Shown piece after piece: positions 1 through 11,325 of a stretch of DNA of 64,000 bases (positions within the stretch are counted from its first letter, which is position 1; every line of letters starts with the position of its first letter). Location of the stretch: the NCBI GenBank assembly GCA_023974075.1, contig JAMFTG010000111.1:208501-272500 (forward strand), in the 5' to 3' direction. The notes beneath the pieces are model-generated. The model saw only the letters and a list, made by a program, of their open reading frames with translations. It was not told the origin of the DNA and did not search any database. The translations under genes and the position numbers were made by a program. This stretch comes from Chaenocephalus aceratus (taxonomy: Eukaryota; Chordata; Actinopteri; Perciformes; Channichthyidae).

Positions 1-404
1 CCACGACTCAGACATGTTGACTTACTCCTGCCACTCAAAACCGAAAACGTTGACGCTCTATGAACTCTCTTTGGTGAGCAGAGCCTCGAGGAGTTGCAGC
101 ACAAGAACTAGATGCTATAAAAACCACCCTAGAGATATGTTTCCTATACGTGTCCTCTGTTCCTGATTCTTACATCTTTACAGTACGCCATTTTGACCTT
201 TGTCTGCTTTCCATAGTCGTAGATTAAGGGCGTCATGTTGTATGCCGATCCAGAAGCTAGCTTTGCAAGGCTTACCTTCACAAAAAGGCAATGGGTTACG
301 CTTTGTGGCCAACACACGTTTATGATACTTACATGTTTTCAGCTCTCCATATATTAACAGCACCTTTTGATTTTTGAAGCATAAATGCAATCAGCAGAAG
401 CAAT
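1..404. other. unique sequence, no feature seen
   Basis: Mixed-composition sequence. The only open frame is short, starts without a recognisable context and resembles nothing I know. Confidence 0.5.
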
Positions 405-765
405 AAGCTAACATTAGGCTATAAACGAACGTCATAATGGTCCGCTAAGCTAAAGGAGGACTTGTGTCGACATGATGACGTTTAGTTGTCTTATTGAGTC
501 CCTTGTTATCCGTTGTTATGACACATGCAGTGAACGCTTCGGACAGTGCAGTATTTGCCGACTTATTTTAATGTCATAGAACAAAATGTGAAACGTCTCT
601 TCAGCTTGTATTAGCCACAGATCCTATTTCAGTCGTCTCACCTCAACTCAAAAAACGTTGGTTTTCAGACAAGGGAACAGGAAGTGTCTTTTCCGGGTTT
701 TAGGACTCATTCCCGCACCACACACTGCCTCGTGATCCTAAAGCTCTACCCTTTCTCTGTGTTAG
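405..765 (+). repeat. diverged relative of the 72-bp array unit and its right flank
   Basis: Positions 405-460 contain a degenerate 72-bp-type unit (ggctataaacgaac ... ccgctaagctaaagg). What follows matches 8593-8810 in order: gtttagt-gtc, cttcagctt-tta-ccaca, cctatttcag, gacaag-ga-caggaagtg and gcaccaca. The 72-bp satellite unit therefore also exists once, with the same right-hand neighbour, outside the array. The family is not one I can name. Confidence 0.6.
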
Positions 766-1403
766 AGCCGCTTTCACACCAAGTACTTTGTCCCCCATGG
801 AACTAAGTGCAGATCACGTTCACACCGGAATAAGTTCCCTGAGGGAGGATTAGGCAAATGAAGCCGCTGACGTCACTTCTTCTTCTTCTGCTTTGGGTTT
901 ACTGGCAGGCCGCAAACCACTTCACGGCGTATACTGCCACCCGGAGTCCCCGGCCGGAAGTCCCCGGAGTTGGGGAAGGCTTCAGTAGAAGCTGCTGGGA
1001 GTCCCAGCAGCTTCTACTGAAGCCTTCCGAGTAAATCGCCAGAACGCCGACACCTCCTCATCTCCACCGCTCCCATGTTTTCTTTTGTGTTGCCATAAGT
1101 TATTCTCTCTCTGTTGGTGCGCGGGGCTAATGCTAATGCTAATAATGCTAATGCGAGGATAATAAAATGGCGGCTTCACAAAACTTTTTCAGAGTTTCAC
1201 AGGGCGTGGTTTGCAATTCGCCCAGCCAATCAGAAATTGGTACTTTTATCTCCCTAGGATATACCACCTCTCTAGTAGGGACTGAAAAGGGGGTAACATT
1301 TCTCTTAAAGTTCTCTGAACTAAGTTCTAACGCAAAATTCCAGGCACTAACGGAACTAAACGGGAAAAGTACGGGTACAAGTACTCCGGTGTGAACGCGC
1401 CTC
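766..1403. mobile_element. MITE, copy 1 of the GGCGCGTTCACACC family
   Basis: The left end reads agccgctttcacacc and the right end ccggtgtgaacgcgcct, forming imperfect terminal inverted repeats. The interior matches the copies at 17977-18716 and 52689-53138: ttaggcaaatgaagccgctga, a short CTT run, tttactggcaggccgcaa, aataaaatggcggcttcacaaa. At 976-1026 it holds a perfect palindrome with 25-bp arms and a 1-nt centre. No coding capacity is seen, so it is non-autonomous. No clear target-site duplication was found. Confidence 0.75.
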
Positions 1404-3498
1404 ATGTGGGAGCAGCAGTGTCCTAATGTTCGAGTCAAAATGTTGCCAAATAAGGTAATTTTTGTCACAATTTTACAGCTATTTAGTTTTAAATCTTATG
1501 ATCCGAATCTTTGGTGCCTTGTCAATGTACATTTTGAGATGTACCATACTATTAGATTGTCAATTACCACCACATTTCTCCTTATTTTACACATTACGTT
1601 TCTGTTTTGAAATCAAATGTATACAAGTAATTTGTTTGTGACATGAACTGAGGGGGAAATACAAGTAATCAGCAAATGTAGATGTTCCTATATTGACTAA
1701 TAGTGCATGCATGGTGGTCTGTAGTTTGTGTAAATGGGCACTTGCAATCTGTTTGTTATTATCATCTGATTTTCTAAAGTCTAACCGCAGCTCCTGGATT
1801 ATGTTAAAAAGTATAGTCCAGTACAGCATCCAGCAAGCAAGCACAAATACACAACGTCGAGTGAGAGAAGAGTTGGAGAGCACTATTAATCTTTAAAATG
1901 GATTATTTTCACGTGGTTTCAAAGAGAGTCTTTTTCTGTTGATTTCATGGGTAGTTTTTAAATTAACGATGCCATTTCCTCCACCTTGGGCACGTGCCAA
2001 TTAAACCAAAAGTTCCATGCAGCTTCGTACAAAGCAAGCAATATTATTTTATTAGAAACTTTCAAAACAAAAAAAATCTCTACACAGGATTCAAAGGCTT
2101 TTATCTGCTCCTGGTGATGGTTCGTCATGAAACAAATCTCTCACATCTAAGACCCCCTGTGGCTCCAATATCGTGAGGATGTCAGCATGCAGACTTAAGG
2201 GTCTTTTATCCGTATCCTGGTGGTTTGGAGGTGCCTTGCCACAGTAAGGCAGTGGGAAAAGGAGAGCAGAAAGCAGAGCTCATGCCAGAGACGTCAAGTA
2301 CTTCTGAGCGTTAAGCCAGATATTTTCCTCCTCGTCTTTCAGACGGTGCAAACGCAACAAGACATCGCTGTGTGGGAACGTCAAGATGGAGACGCATCCA
2401 TGCAGAAATGCAAAAAAGTAGAGCAGAGAAACAACACACACACCCTTGCACACACACACACAAACATGCACTTAGAGAAATAAGCCACCGTGAAATTAGG
2501 ATGTGAAATTCAAAACGGTTACATGTGACCTACAGGATAGCTCCTTATCAAAGCAAGTAAAAAAAAAAAAGGATAACATCCAGAAAAGACAACACTGTGG
2601 TAGTGAACTGTCAATCAAAAGGTGGCCACGCCCCAAAGCACACCCTGTTGTATTTATCCTAGATTCAACCATAATAAAAGCATTTCAAATCAGGCTGCAT
2701 TACAGAAATCTCTAAACTACTGATCAAGACCACAAACGGACTCGAAATGGTATTAAATCAAGTCGCCCCCTGCTGGCCATTGGAGATATTTGATTTTAGG
2801 GTAGGTAGCTGTTGGCTAGATTTAACATTTTGAGCTTTTATTGACGTCTTCGCAGTCTGCTCGTCTACACCCACGTAATGTATGTGAGCCTTCTTCTCGT
2901 GAATATATTTTCCTTTTATGATGCTGAAATACTAGCTATTCTTTTGCCGAAGGACGATACATTCATGTGCATTCATAGTAATCAGTTATCCATGTGCTCA
3001 ACTCAATATACAATCCCATTGTGAGCATCAGTGTGGTGTGATTGCAGTGAATACACAATATGTACTCCTTGCTCAGTACCCAAGGTGACTCGCATTGCCC
3101 TTGACTCAACAGTTGGCCCATAATACAAAATTAAAGCATAAAGCAATCGCACATTTTATGCTTCCTTGATGCCTTATGGGTTGAAACATGCAACACAATG
3201 TGAAACACAGGGTTGTTCTCCGGGGGAAATTGGACTTTCATGATTACTGCAGTGTTATCCTCTGCGTTGCACACCGACCTGCCAAGCATGAAATCAGATC
3301 TCATAAAGATAGTGTGAATTTAATTTGTGTTTGGATTTAAATCTCTTCCTGCGTGCATGTGCGGTGTGATATGAGGCTTGTCCTGTTCTCGAGCTGAGAG
3401 TATGCCGACGTTGTAAAACTAGACTCCCGGGTCTTTGATTAAGAGAGTTTGAATATGCTTTTTCAATTTGTGACCAAGACAATGATTGCATGAGGGTT
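1404..3498. other. unique sequence, no gene seen
   Basis: No convincing exon, RNA gene or complete element. There is a short CA-rich run near 2430-2462 and a dispersed-repeat motif (cgccccctgctggcc) near 2764. The open frames are short and unremarkable. Confidence 0.5.
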
Positions 3499-3506
3499 GT
3501 ATAGAT

Positions 3507-4442
3507 CAGTGGTTCCCAACCTTTTTTCCCAAGAGCCCCTCCAAATGACTCCTGTTGGAAGTTGCGCATTTTTGAGACTTTGAAACTTTAATTACCGCTG
3601 TTGCGTGTGTGTGTGTGGGGGGCACAACAGCGGTAATTAAAGTTTCAAAGTCTCAAAAATACAGAAATGTATAATTCTTACACTGTTGCACGCCCCCCCC
3701 CCCCTGTATATATATCTATATAGCCCAACATTAGCTAAACATTATAGCAACATTAGCTTCATCATCTATACCAGTGGTTCCCAACCTGAGGGGCGCGCCA
3801 AAGATCGCAGGGGGGGCGCCAGGCCTCAGATGACTTGAGGCCAAATATCATATTTAGACTTTTTTTATTTAAATTTGTTTACATATAATTTTAAAGCAAT
3901 ACATGATTGTCACTAAAAGCCTTGTCTCTACATTACAATAAAATATAAAAAATAATTGACAAATTCAAGTTAGTATAAAAAGACAGAAATTTATAATTCT
4001 TACACTGTTGCCCCCCCCCCCTTGTGTGTGTGTGTGGGGGGGGGGGGGGGGGGGCGCGCACAACAGAGTAATAATTATACATTTCTGTCTGGCGCAACAG
4101 CGGTAATTAAAGTTTCAAAGTCTCAAAAATACAGAAATGTATCATTCTTACACTGTTGCGCCCCCCCACACACACAAGGGGGGGGCGCACAACAGTGTAA
4201 GAATTATACATTTCTGTCTTTTTATACTAACTTGAATTTGTATTAAAATTAATTAGTCAATTATTTTTTATATTTTATTGTAATGTAGAGACAAGGCTTT
4301 TAGTGACAATCATGTATTGCTTTAAAATGATATGTAAAGAAATCAAAATCAAAAAAGTCTAAATATGATATTTGGCCTCAAATCATCTGAGGCCTGGCAC
4401 CCCCCCTGCGATCTTTGGCGCCCCCCAGGTTGGGAACCACTG
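3507..4442. mobile_element. hAT-like non-autonomous element with perfect 8-bp TSD
   Basis: It begins CAGTGGTTCCCAACC and ends GGTTGGGAACCACTG. It is flanked by the exact 8-bp duplication gtatagat at 3499-3506 and 4443-4450. These are hAT hallmarks. No transposase is encoded. The interior is not an ordinary hAT interior: it carries an inverted copy of the element's own right end plus adjacent host flank, further palindromic modules, and long C and G runs. Confidence 0.85.
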
Positions 4443-4458
4443 GTATAGATGATGAAAG
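3757..4458. repeat. large inverted repeat (foldback) inside and beyond the hAT
   Basis: The left arm from about 3757 (gcttcatcatctatacc then CAGTGGTTCCCAACC) is the reverse complement of the right arm ending about 4458 (GGTTGGGAACCACTGG then tatagatgatgaaagc). Arms are roughly 250-280 bp with small differences. The left arm includes a reversed copy of host sequence lying outside the element's right end. Smaller palindromes lie at 3567-3660 (gactttgaaactttaatta paired with its complement around a GT loop) and near 4080-4200. Confidence 0.8.
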
Positions 4459-4568
4459 CAGTAAAGACAGATATTGAGGTAAGGCAGAGGAGAGCCTGAA
4501 CACTAAAGAGAATACTTTTAGTCTAGTTTGCTCCTGAATACTGCATTATCCGGAGAGAGTTCCTCAGA

Positions 4569-4816
4569 ATGGCTGCCAATCAGAAACCTCCCAGACTGAG
4601 CAACAAAGGATGTCCCGACAACAAAAGCAGCTTAAACTCTGTTTCTTCTGCAATGAAAAGATCTGACACCGTATGTAAGGATGACAACTAAAAGCCTTTG
4701 TTGCTCTCTGACAGATTCGGAGGAAACCTACACAAATCTTTGATCTCGAACACATCCCATCAAACCAGTTCGGGAACAAACTCCGTCTGATGCTTTGTCA
4801 GCATTTTGAGAACTAA
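4569..4816 (+). CDS. candidate two-exon small ORF, unidentified
   Basis: A plus-strand ATG in strong Kozak context (agaATGG) opens 34 codons starting MAANQKPPRLSN and ending at 4670, just before a good donor (GTATGTAAG). An acceptor (ttgttgctctctgacag) ends at 4714. From 4715 the same phase continues for 33 codons (containing IFDLEHIPSNQFGNKLRLML) to TAA at 4814-4816. An AATAAA lies 270 bp further on. The total would be 67 residues, with no signal peptide or membrane segment. Against it: the implied intron is only 44 bp, below the usual minimum in fish, and I do not recognise the protein. It could be a pseudogene, a fragment of a larger gene with other exons, or chance. It sits in an nrg3 intron on the opposite strand. 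Confidence 0.25.
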
Positions 4817-5086
4817 TCGCACATCAGTGTGTCTTGTGTAACCTCAGAGATGTCCTGGAAATTACACTTTACAGAGGTTGTTTTTTTTATAGCCTTTTTT
4901 ATATTTTGGCTCCGAGAAACTTTACACCAACGGTAACTCCCCATGAACCAAATTGTGGTGATAAATCTTTAAACTGTCCACATGTTGCTTTCTTCCTCAC
5001 TCCCCCACAATAAGCTTTATTGAGCTAACGTTATAACCTTAAGGATGTATTGTTTGTCTGGAGAAGACCTTGTACAGTAGGTTGTC

Positions 5087-5092
5087 AATAAA
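5087..5092 (+). terminator. possible polyadenylation signal for the 4569-4816 candidate
   Basis: AATAAA in the context tgtcaataaaaacat, followed by a GT-rich stretch (tttgtgagcttg). It is meaningful only if the upstream ORF is transcribed. Confidence 0.2.
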
Positions 5093-5224
5093 AACATATT
5101 TGTGAGCTTGAATAAGTCTTGGTGTACAAACTCTCCCTTTTCTTTTGTATGCTGCTTTTATTCCTGCACAACTAGGGTTAAGTGCACAATGTGCATTTTT
5201 CTTAAGGCCTTTTCCGCAACTTTT

Positions 5225-8200
5225 TTATAAAGGAACTACAGCACGGTCACATGACTTCACGTCACCACCGCTAAGCTAAAGGTGGCTAATGTTGGGCATT
5301 AAAGGAACTAGAGCACGGTCACATGACTTCACGTCACCACCGCTAAGCTAAAGGCGGCTAATGTTGGGCTATAAAGGAACTATAGCACGGTCACATGACT
5401 TCACGTCACCACCGCTAAGCTAAAGGCGGCTAATGTTGGGCTATAAAGGAACTATAGCACGGTCACATGACTTCACGTCACTATCGCTAAGCTAAAGGAG
5501 GCTAATGTTGGGCTATAAAGGAACTACAGCACGGTCACATGACTTCATGTCACCACCGCTAAGCTAAAGGCGGCTAATGTTGGGCTATAAAGGAACAACA
5601 GCACGGTCACATGACTTCACGTCACCACCGCTAAGCTAAAGGCGGCTAATGTCGGGCTATAAAGGAACTACAGCACGGTCACATGATTTCACGTCACCAC
5701 CGCTAAGCTAAAGGCGGCTAATGTTGGGCTATAAAGGAACTACAGCACGGTCACATGACTTCACATCACCACCGCTAAGCTAAAGGCGACTAATGTTGGG
5801 CTATAAAGGAACTACAGCACGGTCACATGACTTCACGTCACCACCGCTAAGCTAAAGGTGGCTAATGTTGGGCTATAAAGGAACTACAGCACGGTCACAT
5901 GACTTCACGTCACCACCGCTAAGCTAAAGGTGGCTAATGTTGGGCTATAAAGGAACTACAGCACGGTCACATGACTTCACGTCACCACCGCTAAGCTAAA
6001 GGCGGCTAATATTGGGCTATAAAGGAACTACAGCACGGTCACATGACTTCACGTCACCACCACTAAGCTAAAGGAGGCTAATGTTGGGCTATAAAGGAAC
6101 TACAGCATGTCACATGACTTCACGTCACCACCGCTAAGCTAAAGGAGGCTAATGTTGGGCTATAAAGGAACTACAGCACGGTCACATGACTTCACGTCAC
6201 CACCGCTAAGCTAAAGGCGGCTAATGTTGGGCTATAAACGAACTACAGCACGGTCACATGACTTCACGTCACCACCGCTAAGCTAAAGGCGGCTAATGTC
6301 AGGCTATAAACGAACTACAGCACGTCACATGACTTCACGTCACCACCGCTAAGCTAAAGGCGGCTAATGTCGGGCTATAAAGGAACTACAGCACGGTCAC
6401 ATGACTTCACGTCACCACCGCTAAGCTAAAGGAGGCTAATGTTGGGCTATAAAGGAAATAGAGCACGGTCACATGACTTCACGTCACCACCGCTAAGCTA
6501 AAGGCGGCTAATGTCGGGCTATAAAGGAACTACAGCACGGTCACATGGCTTCACGTCGCCACCGCTAAGCTAAAGGCGGCTAATGTTGGGCTATAAACGA
6601 ACTACAGCACGGTCACATGACTTCACGTTACCACCGCTAAGCTAAAGGCGGCTAATGTCGGGCTATAAAGGAACTACAGCACGGTCACATGGCTTCACGT
6701 CGCCACCGCTAAGCTAAAGGCGGCTAATGTTGGGCTATAAACGAACTACAGCACGGTCACATGACTTCACGTTACCACCGCTAAGCTAAAGGCGGCTAAT
6801 GTCAGGCTATAAACGAACTACAGCACGTCACATGACTTCACGTCACCACCGCTAAGCTAAAGGCGGCTAATGTTGGGCTATAAAGGAACTACAGCACGGT
6901 CACATGACTTCACGTCACCACCGCTAAGCTAAAGGCGGCTAATGTTGGGCTATAAAGGAACTACAGCACGGTCACATGACTTCACGTCACCACCGCTAAG
7001 CTAAAGGCGGCTAATGTCGGGCTATAAACGAACTACAGCACGGTCACATGACTTCACGTCACCACCGCTAAGCTAAAGGCGGCTAATGTCAGGCTATAAA
7101 CGAACTTCAGCACGTCACATGACTTCACGTCACCACCGCTAAGCTAAAGGCGGCTAATGTCGGGCTATAAAGGAACTACAGCACGGTCACATGACTTCAC
7201 GTCACCACCGCTAAGCTAAAGGAGGCTAATGTTGGGCTATAAAGGAAATAGAGCACGGTCACATGACTTCACGTCACCACCGCTAAGCTAAAGGCGGCTA
7301 ATGTCGGGCTATAAAGGAACTACAGCACGGTCACATGGCTTCACGTCGCCACCGCTAAGCTAAAGGCGGCTAATGTTGGGCTATAAACGAACTACAGCAC
7401 AGTCACATGACTTCACGTTACCACCGCTAAGCTAAAGGCGGCTAATGTCAGGCTATAAACAAACTACAGCACGTCACATGACTTCACGTCACCACCGCTA
7501 AGCTAAAGGCGGCTAATGTTGGGCTATAAAGGAACTACAGCACGGTCACATGACTTCACGTCACCACCACTAAGCTAAAGGCGGCTAATGTTGGGCTATA
7601 AACGAACTACAGCACGGTCACATGACTTCACGTCACCACCGCTAAGCTAAAGGCGGCTAATGTCAGGCTATAAACGAACTACAGCACGTCACATGACTTC
7701 ACGTCACCACCGCTAAGCTAAAGGAGGCTAATGTTGGGCTATAAAGGAACTACAGCACGGTCACATGACTTCACGTCACCACCGCTAAGCTAAAGGAGGC
7801 TAATGTTGGGCTATAAAGGAAATAGAGCATGGTCACATGGCTTCACGTCACCACCGCTAAGCTAAAGGCGGCTAATGTTGGGCTATAAAGGAACTACAGC
7901 ACGGTCACATGACTTCACGTCACCACCGCTAAGCTAAAGGTGGCTAATGTTGGGCTATAAAGGAACTACAGCACGGTCACATGACTTCACGTCACCACCG
8001 CTAAGCTAAAGGCGGCTAATGTCAGGCTATAAACGAACTACAGCACGTCACATGACTTCACGTCACCACCGCTAAGCTAAAGGAGGCTAATGTTGGGCTA
8101 TAAAGGAACTACAGCACGGTCACATGACTTCACGTCACCACCGCTAAGCTAAAGGAGGCTAATGTTGGGCTATAAAGGAAATAGAGCATGGTCACATGGC

Positions 8201-8592
8201 TTCACGTCACCACCGCTAAGCTAAAGGCGGCTAATGTTGGGCTATAAAGGAACTACAGCACGGTCACATGACTTCACGTCACCACCGCTAAGCTAAAGGC
8301 GGCTAATGTTGGGCTATAAAGGAACTACAGCACGGTCACATGACTTCACGTCACCACCGCTAAGCTAAAGGTGGCTAATGTCGGGCTATAAAGGAACGCA
8401 CGTCACATGACTTCACGTCACCACCGCTAAGCTAAAGGTGGCTAATGTTGGGCTATAAAGGAACGCACGTCACATGACTTCACGTCACCACCGCTAAGCT
8501 AAAGGCGGCTAATGTCGGGCTATAAAGGAATTACAGCATGTCACATGACTTCACGTCACCACCGCTAAGCTAAAGGCGGCTAATGTTGGGCG
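5225..8592. repeat. 72-bp minisatellite/satellite array, about 47 copies
   Basis: The unit is ctataaaggaactacagcac + ggtcacatgacttcacgtca + ccaccgctaagctaaaggcg + gctaatgttggg, 72 bp. Some units lack GG in 'cacggtcac' and are 70 bp. The period was checked directly (5369 to 5441). Variant units recur in blocks: a block of about 790 bp from near 6299 is repeated from near 7090, a 144-bp pair repeats at about 6530/6670, and a block of about 358 bp repeats from near 7669 and 8021. Two last-end units are truncated (ggaacgcacgtcac). Confidence 0.95.
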
Positions 8593-8810
8593 TGATGCCG
8601 TTTAGTCGTCCAGTGGGGAATACAACTTTGAAATATCTTCAGCTTTTGTTAACCACAAACCTTATTTCAGGCATCTAACCAAAACAGATTAAGAAACCTA
8701 TGGACTTTGAGACAAGTGACCAGGAAGTGGTACAATTCTGACTCATTTCAGAGTTTCAGGACTTCCTGCACCACATTATTGGAGCTATGATTATCTCTTG
8801 CCCTCTGGGA
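8593..8810 (+). repeat. right flank of the 72-bp array, shared with 479-760
   Basis: It matches the sequence after the lone unit at 405-460 (see there), so it belongs to the ancestral dispersed element rather than to local host DNA. Confidence 0.55.
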
Positions 8811-9605
8811 CCCTGACACAGTGTGATAGCTTGACTCAGAAGATCTGTCCTCTTTCATCCACGCTCACTTTCCCTCTGTGGAGTCTGCAGTGAGCCAGAG
8901 GTCCTTGGCAAGATTTGTCTGCCCTGTTTGTGAATTTTTTTTTTTTTTTATCTCTGGCACTACTCAAGCTCCAGTCCATCGGAGGCCTGCGCCACTTTGT
9001 CTCAGGATATGAGTTGGACGGAGAACTGTAGTCTGGGGAGAAGGGATGAGGTCTGACACTTGGACAAGATGCGTTAGGAGGGAAGGACGGCACGAAGGAG
9101 GTTAGCCAAAGACAGATGGGGGCGAGAAGGGGGCCGTCTGGAGGGAAATTTGGAAGAGGGAACAAGGATGTCAACACTGAGGCAAACTCGAGCACAAGAC
9201 ACAAAGGTAACCCGGGAAATTAGGATTTGATGAGCTGCGAGCAGAGGAGTCAAGCAGAGGGATTCTGTGACAAGATTATCTGAGGGGCGAGGAAAGAAGA
9301 GCGAGGCCACAATCTGCCTCTCTTCTTCTCCACGTGTTTGCACTTACCCACTTTTTGAAGAAGCAAGAATACAACGGGAACAAAAGAAAAGGAAGAAATA
9401 AAAAGGTGGTGTTACTGAAAGAAAGACAATCCATAAGCTTCAGAACATAGTGTTTCGTAGGAGGGAAAAACAGAACATAGGGAAATTAAGAAACCAGTGA
9501 AAGCAAATGACCTGAAAATAGGTCCATCAATTCATCAGAAAATGGATTTGAGGATAGAGATGTGGCCGAGAAAGAGTTTGAGAAGGTGTCAAAGAGAAGA
9601 AGAAT
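8811..9605. other. unique sequence, no gene seen
   Basis: Purine-rich plus strand between 9000 and 9320. Open frames on the minus strand are low-complexity and carry no recognised domain. Confidence 0.5.
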
Positions 9606-9838
9606 GATAAGATAAGATGGACTTTTATTTATCCCTCGTGGGGAAATTGTTTCTCTGCATTCGACCCATCCTGTGTTAGGAGCAGTGTGCTGCCATTTTG
9701 AACGGCGCCCGGGGAGCAGTGTGGGGAACGGTGCCTTGCTCAGGGACACCTCGGTAGCACTTGGTCTTGCCGGGACTTGAACTGGTGACCTTCCAGTTGC
9801 CAAGCCAAGTCCCTATCGACTTCGCCACCACCGCCCAG
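9606..9838 (-). mobile_element. tRNA-derived SINE, copy 1
   Basis: Read on the minus strand, it starts at the tRNA-like head (box B-like GTTCAAGTCC near 9777), continues through the body (gagcaaggcaccgttcccca) and ends in a LINE-like tail (ccacgagggataaataaaag) followed by a cttatcttatc run. A second copy on the same strand is at 34827-35047. The tail resembles that of the LINE tails in this window, as expected for a SINE using LINE machinery. Confidence 0.8.
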
Positions 9839-10451
9839 ATCAGACATGACTGAAGGACGGGAGTGAGATAAAGCTGAGACACTCAGGAAGAGGTGGAGGA
9901 AGTGTTTCGGGGTTCAGCTGGATGCCAAGAAGGGAACATAATTGATATTTTATAAGTCGTCCATTTCTCAGTCACAATTTAGAAACTCCCAAACAAATTG
10001 TGTTGAGATTCATCTGGATGAATTGCAGATTAAGAGATAATTGAAAACCCCAATGAGGTGATGATTGTACTTGGAGTACTTGGAGTTTTAGTATTTAAAG
10101 GGGAACATTTTATGGTTTAAGTGTTATATTTAGTGTCGACACTGTGACATGTTCTTCTTGAGTTAATAAGACATTGTTGATTTCCTAATTCATTTCCAAA
10201 ACCTTTTTAAACCCAAGCAAATTAAGGATCCTTTCGTCATTAATATTTTTGACTTAAATGCGTCCTAATAAAGCACATTTTTGCATTATTAGCTTTTGCA
10301 ATGCACACGTTTTAATTAATGGGATTTAACTGGAATGAAGTCTAAGGATTGAACTCTCATTTGAATTATCATTAACACAAATTATAATCCTTAATTGAAA
10401 CGTCTTTATGAAATCACAGTCACAGGAAATGTTCTTATCCATAAAACAAAT
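9839..10451. other. AT-rich unique sequence, no feature seen
   Basis: No open frame or element end recognised. It runs into the 83-bp array. Confidence 0.5.
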
Positions 10452-11325
10452 AATAAACTAATAAAAATGCTGAATATATACTTAAAGTACATTTAATTTA
10501 AAACAAAGTATTTCTCACATATTGGTAATACACTAATAAACTAATACAAATGCTGAATATATACTTAAAGTACATTTAATTTAAAACAAAGTATTTCTCA
10601 CATATTTGTAATACACTAATAAACTAATAAAAATGCTGAATATATACTTAAAGTACATTTAATTTAAAACAAAGTATTTCTCACATATTTGTAATACACT
10701 AATAAACTAATAAAAATGCTGAATATATACTTAAAGTACATTTAATTTAAAACAAAGTATTTCTCACATATTTGTAATACACTAATAAACTAATAAAAAT
10801 GCTGAATATATACTTAAAGTACATTTAATTTAAAACAAAGTATTTCTCACATATTTGTAATACACTAATAAACTAATAAAAATGCTGAATATATACTTAA
10901 AGTACATTTAATTTAAAACAAAGTATTTCTCACATATTTGTAATACACTAATAAACTAATAAAAATGCTGAATATATACTTAAAGTACATTTAATTTAAA
11001 ACAAAGTATTTCTCACATATTTGTAATACACTAATAAACTAATAAAAATGCTGAATATATACTTAAAGTACATTTAATTTAAAACAAAGTATTTCTCACA
11101 TATTTGTAATACACTAATAAACTAATAAAAATGCTGAATATATACTTGAAGTACATTTAATTTAAAACAAAGTATTTCTCACATATTTGTAATACACTAA
11201 TAAACTAATAAAAATGCTGAATATATACTTAAAGTACATTTAATTTAAAACAAAGTATTTCTTACATATTGGTAATACACTAATAAACTAATACAAATGC
11301 TGAATATATACTTAAAGTACATTTC
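10452..11325. repeat. 83-bp AT-rich minisatellite, about 10 copies
   Basis: The unit is taataaactaataaaaatg + ctgaatatatacttaaagta + catttaatttaaaacaaagt + atttctcacatatttgtaatacac, 83 bp (checked 10471 to 10554). Internal units are almost identical. The first and last junctions share a variant (attggtaatacac, ctaatacaaatg). Confidence 0.95.

Noticed and set aside
5225..8592. CRISPR-like regular repeat array
   Set aside because: Units are contiguous with no unique spacers, and the genome is a vertebrate.
8836..9343. Minus-strand frames of 89-122 codons
   Set aside because: Pro/Ser-rich because the plus strand is purine-rich; no domain.
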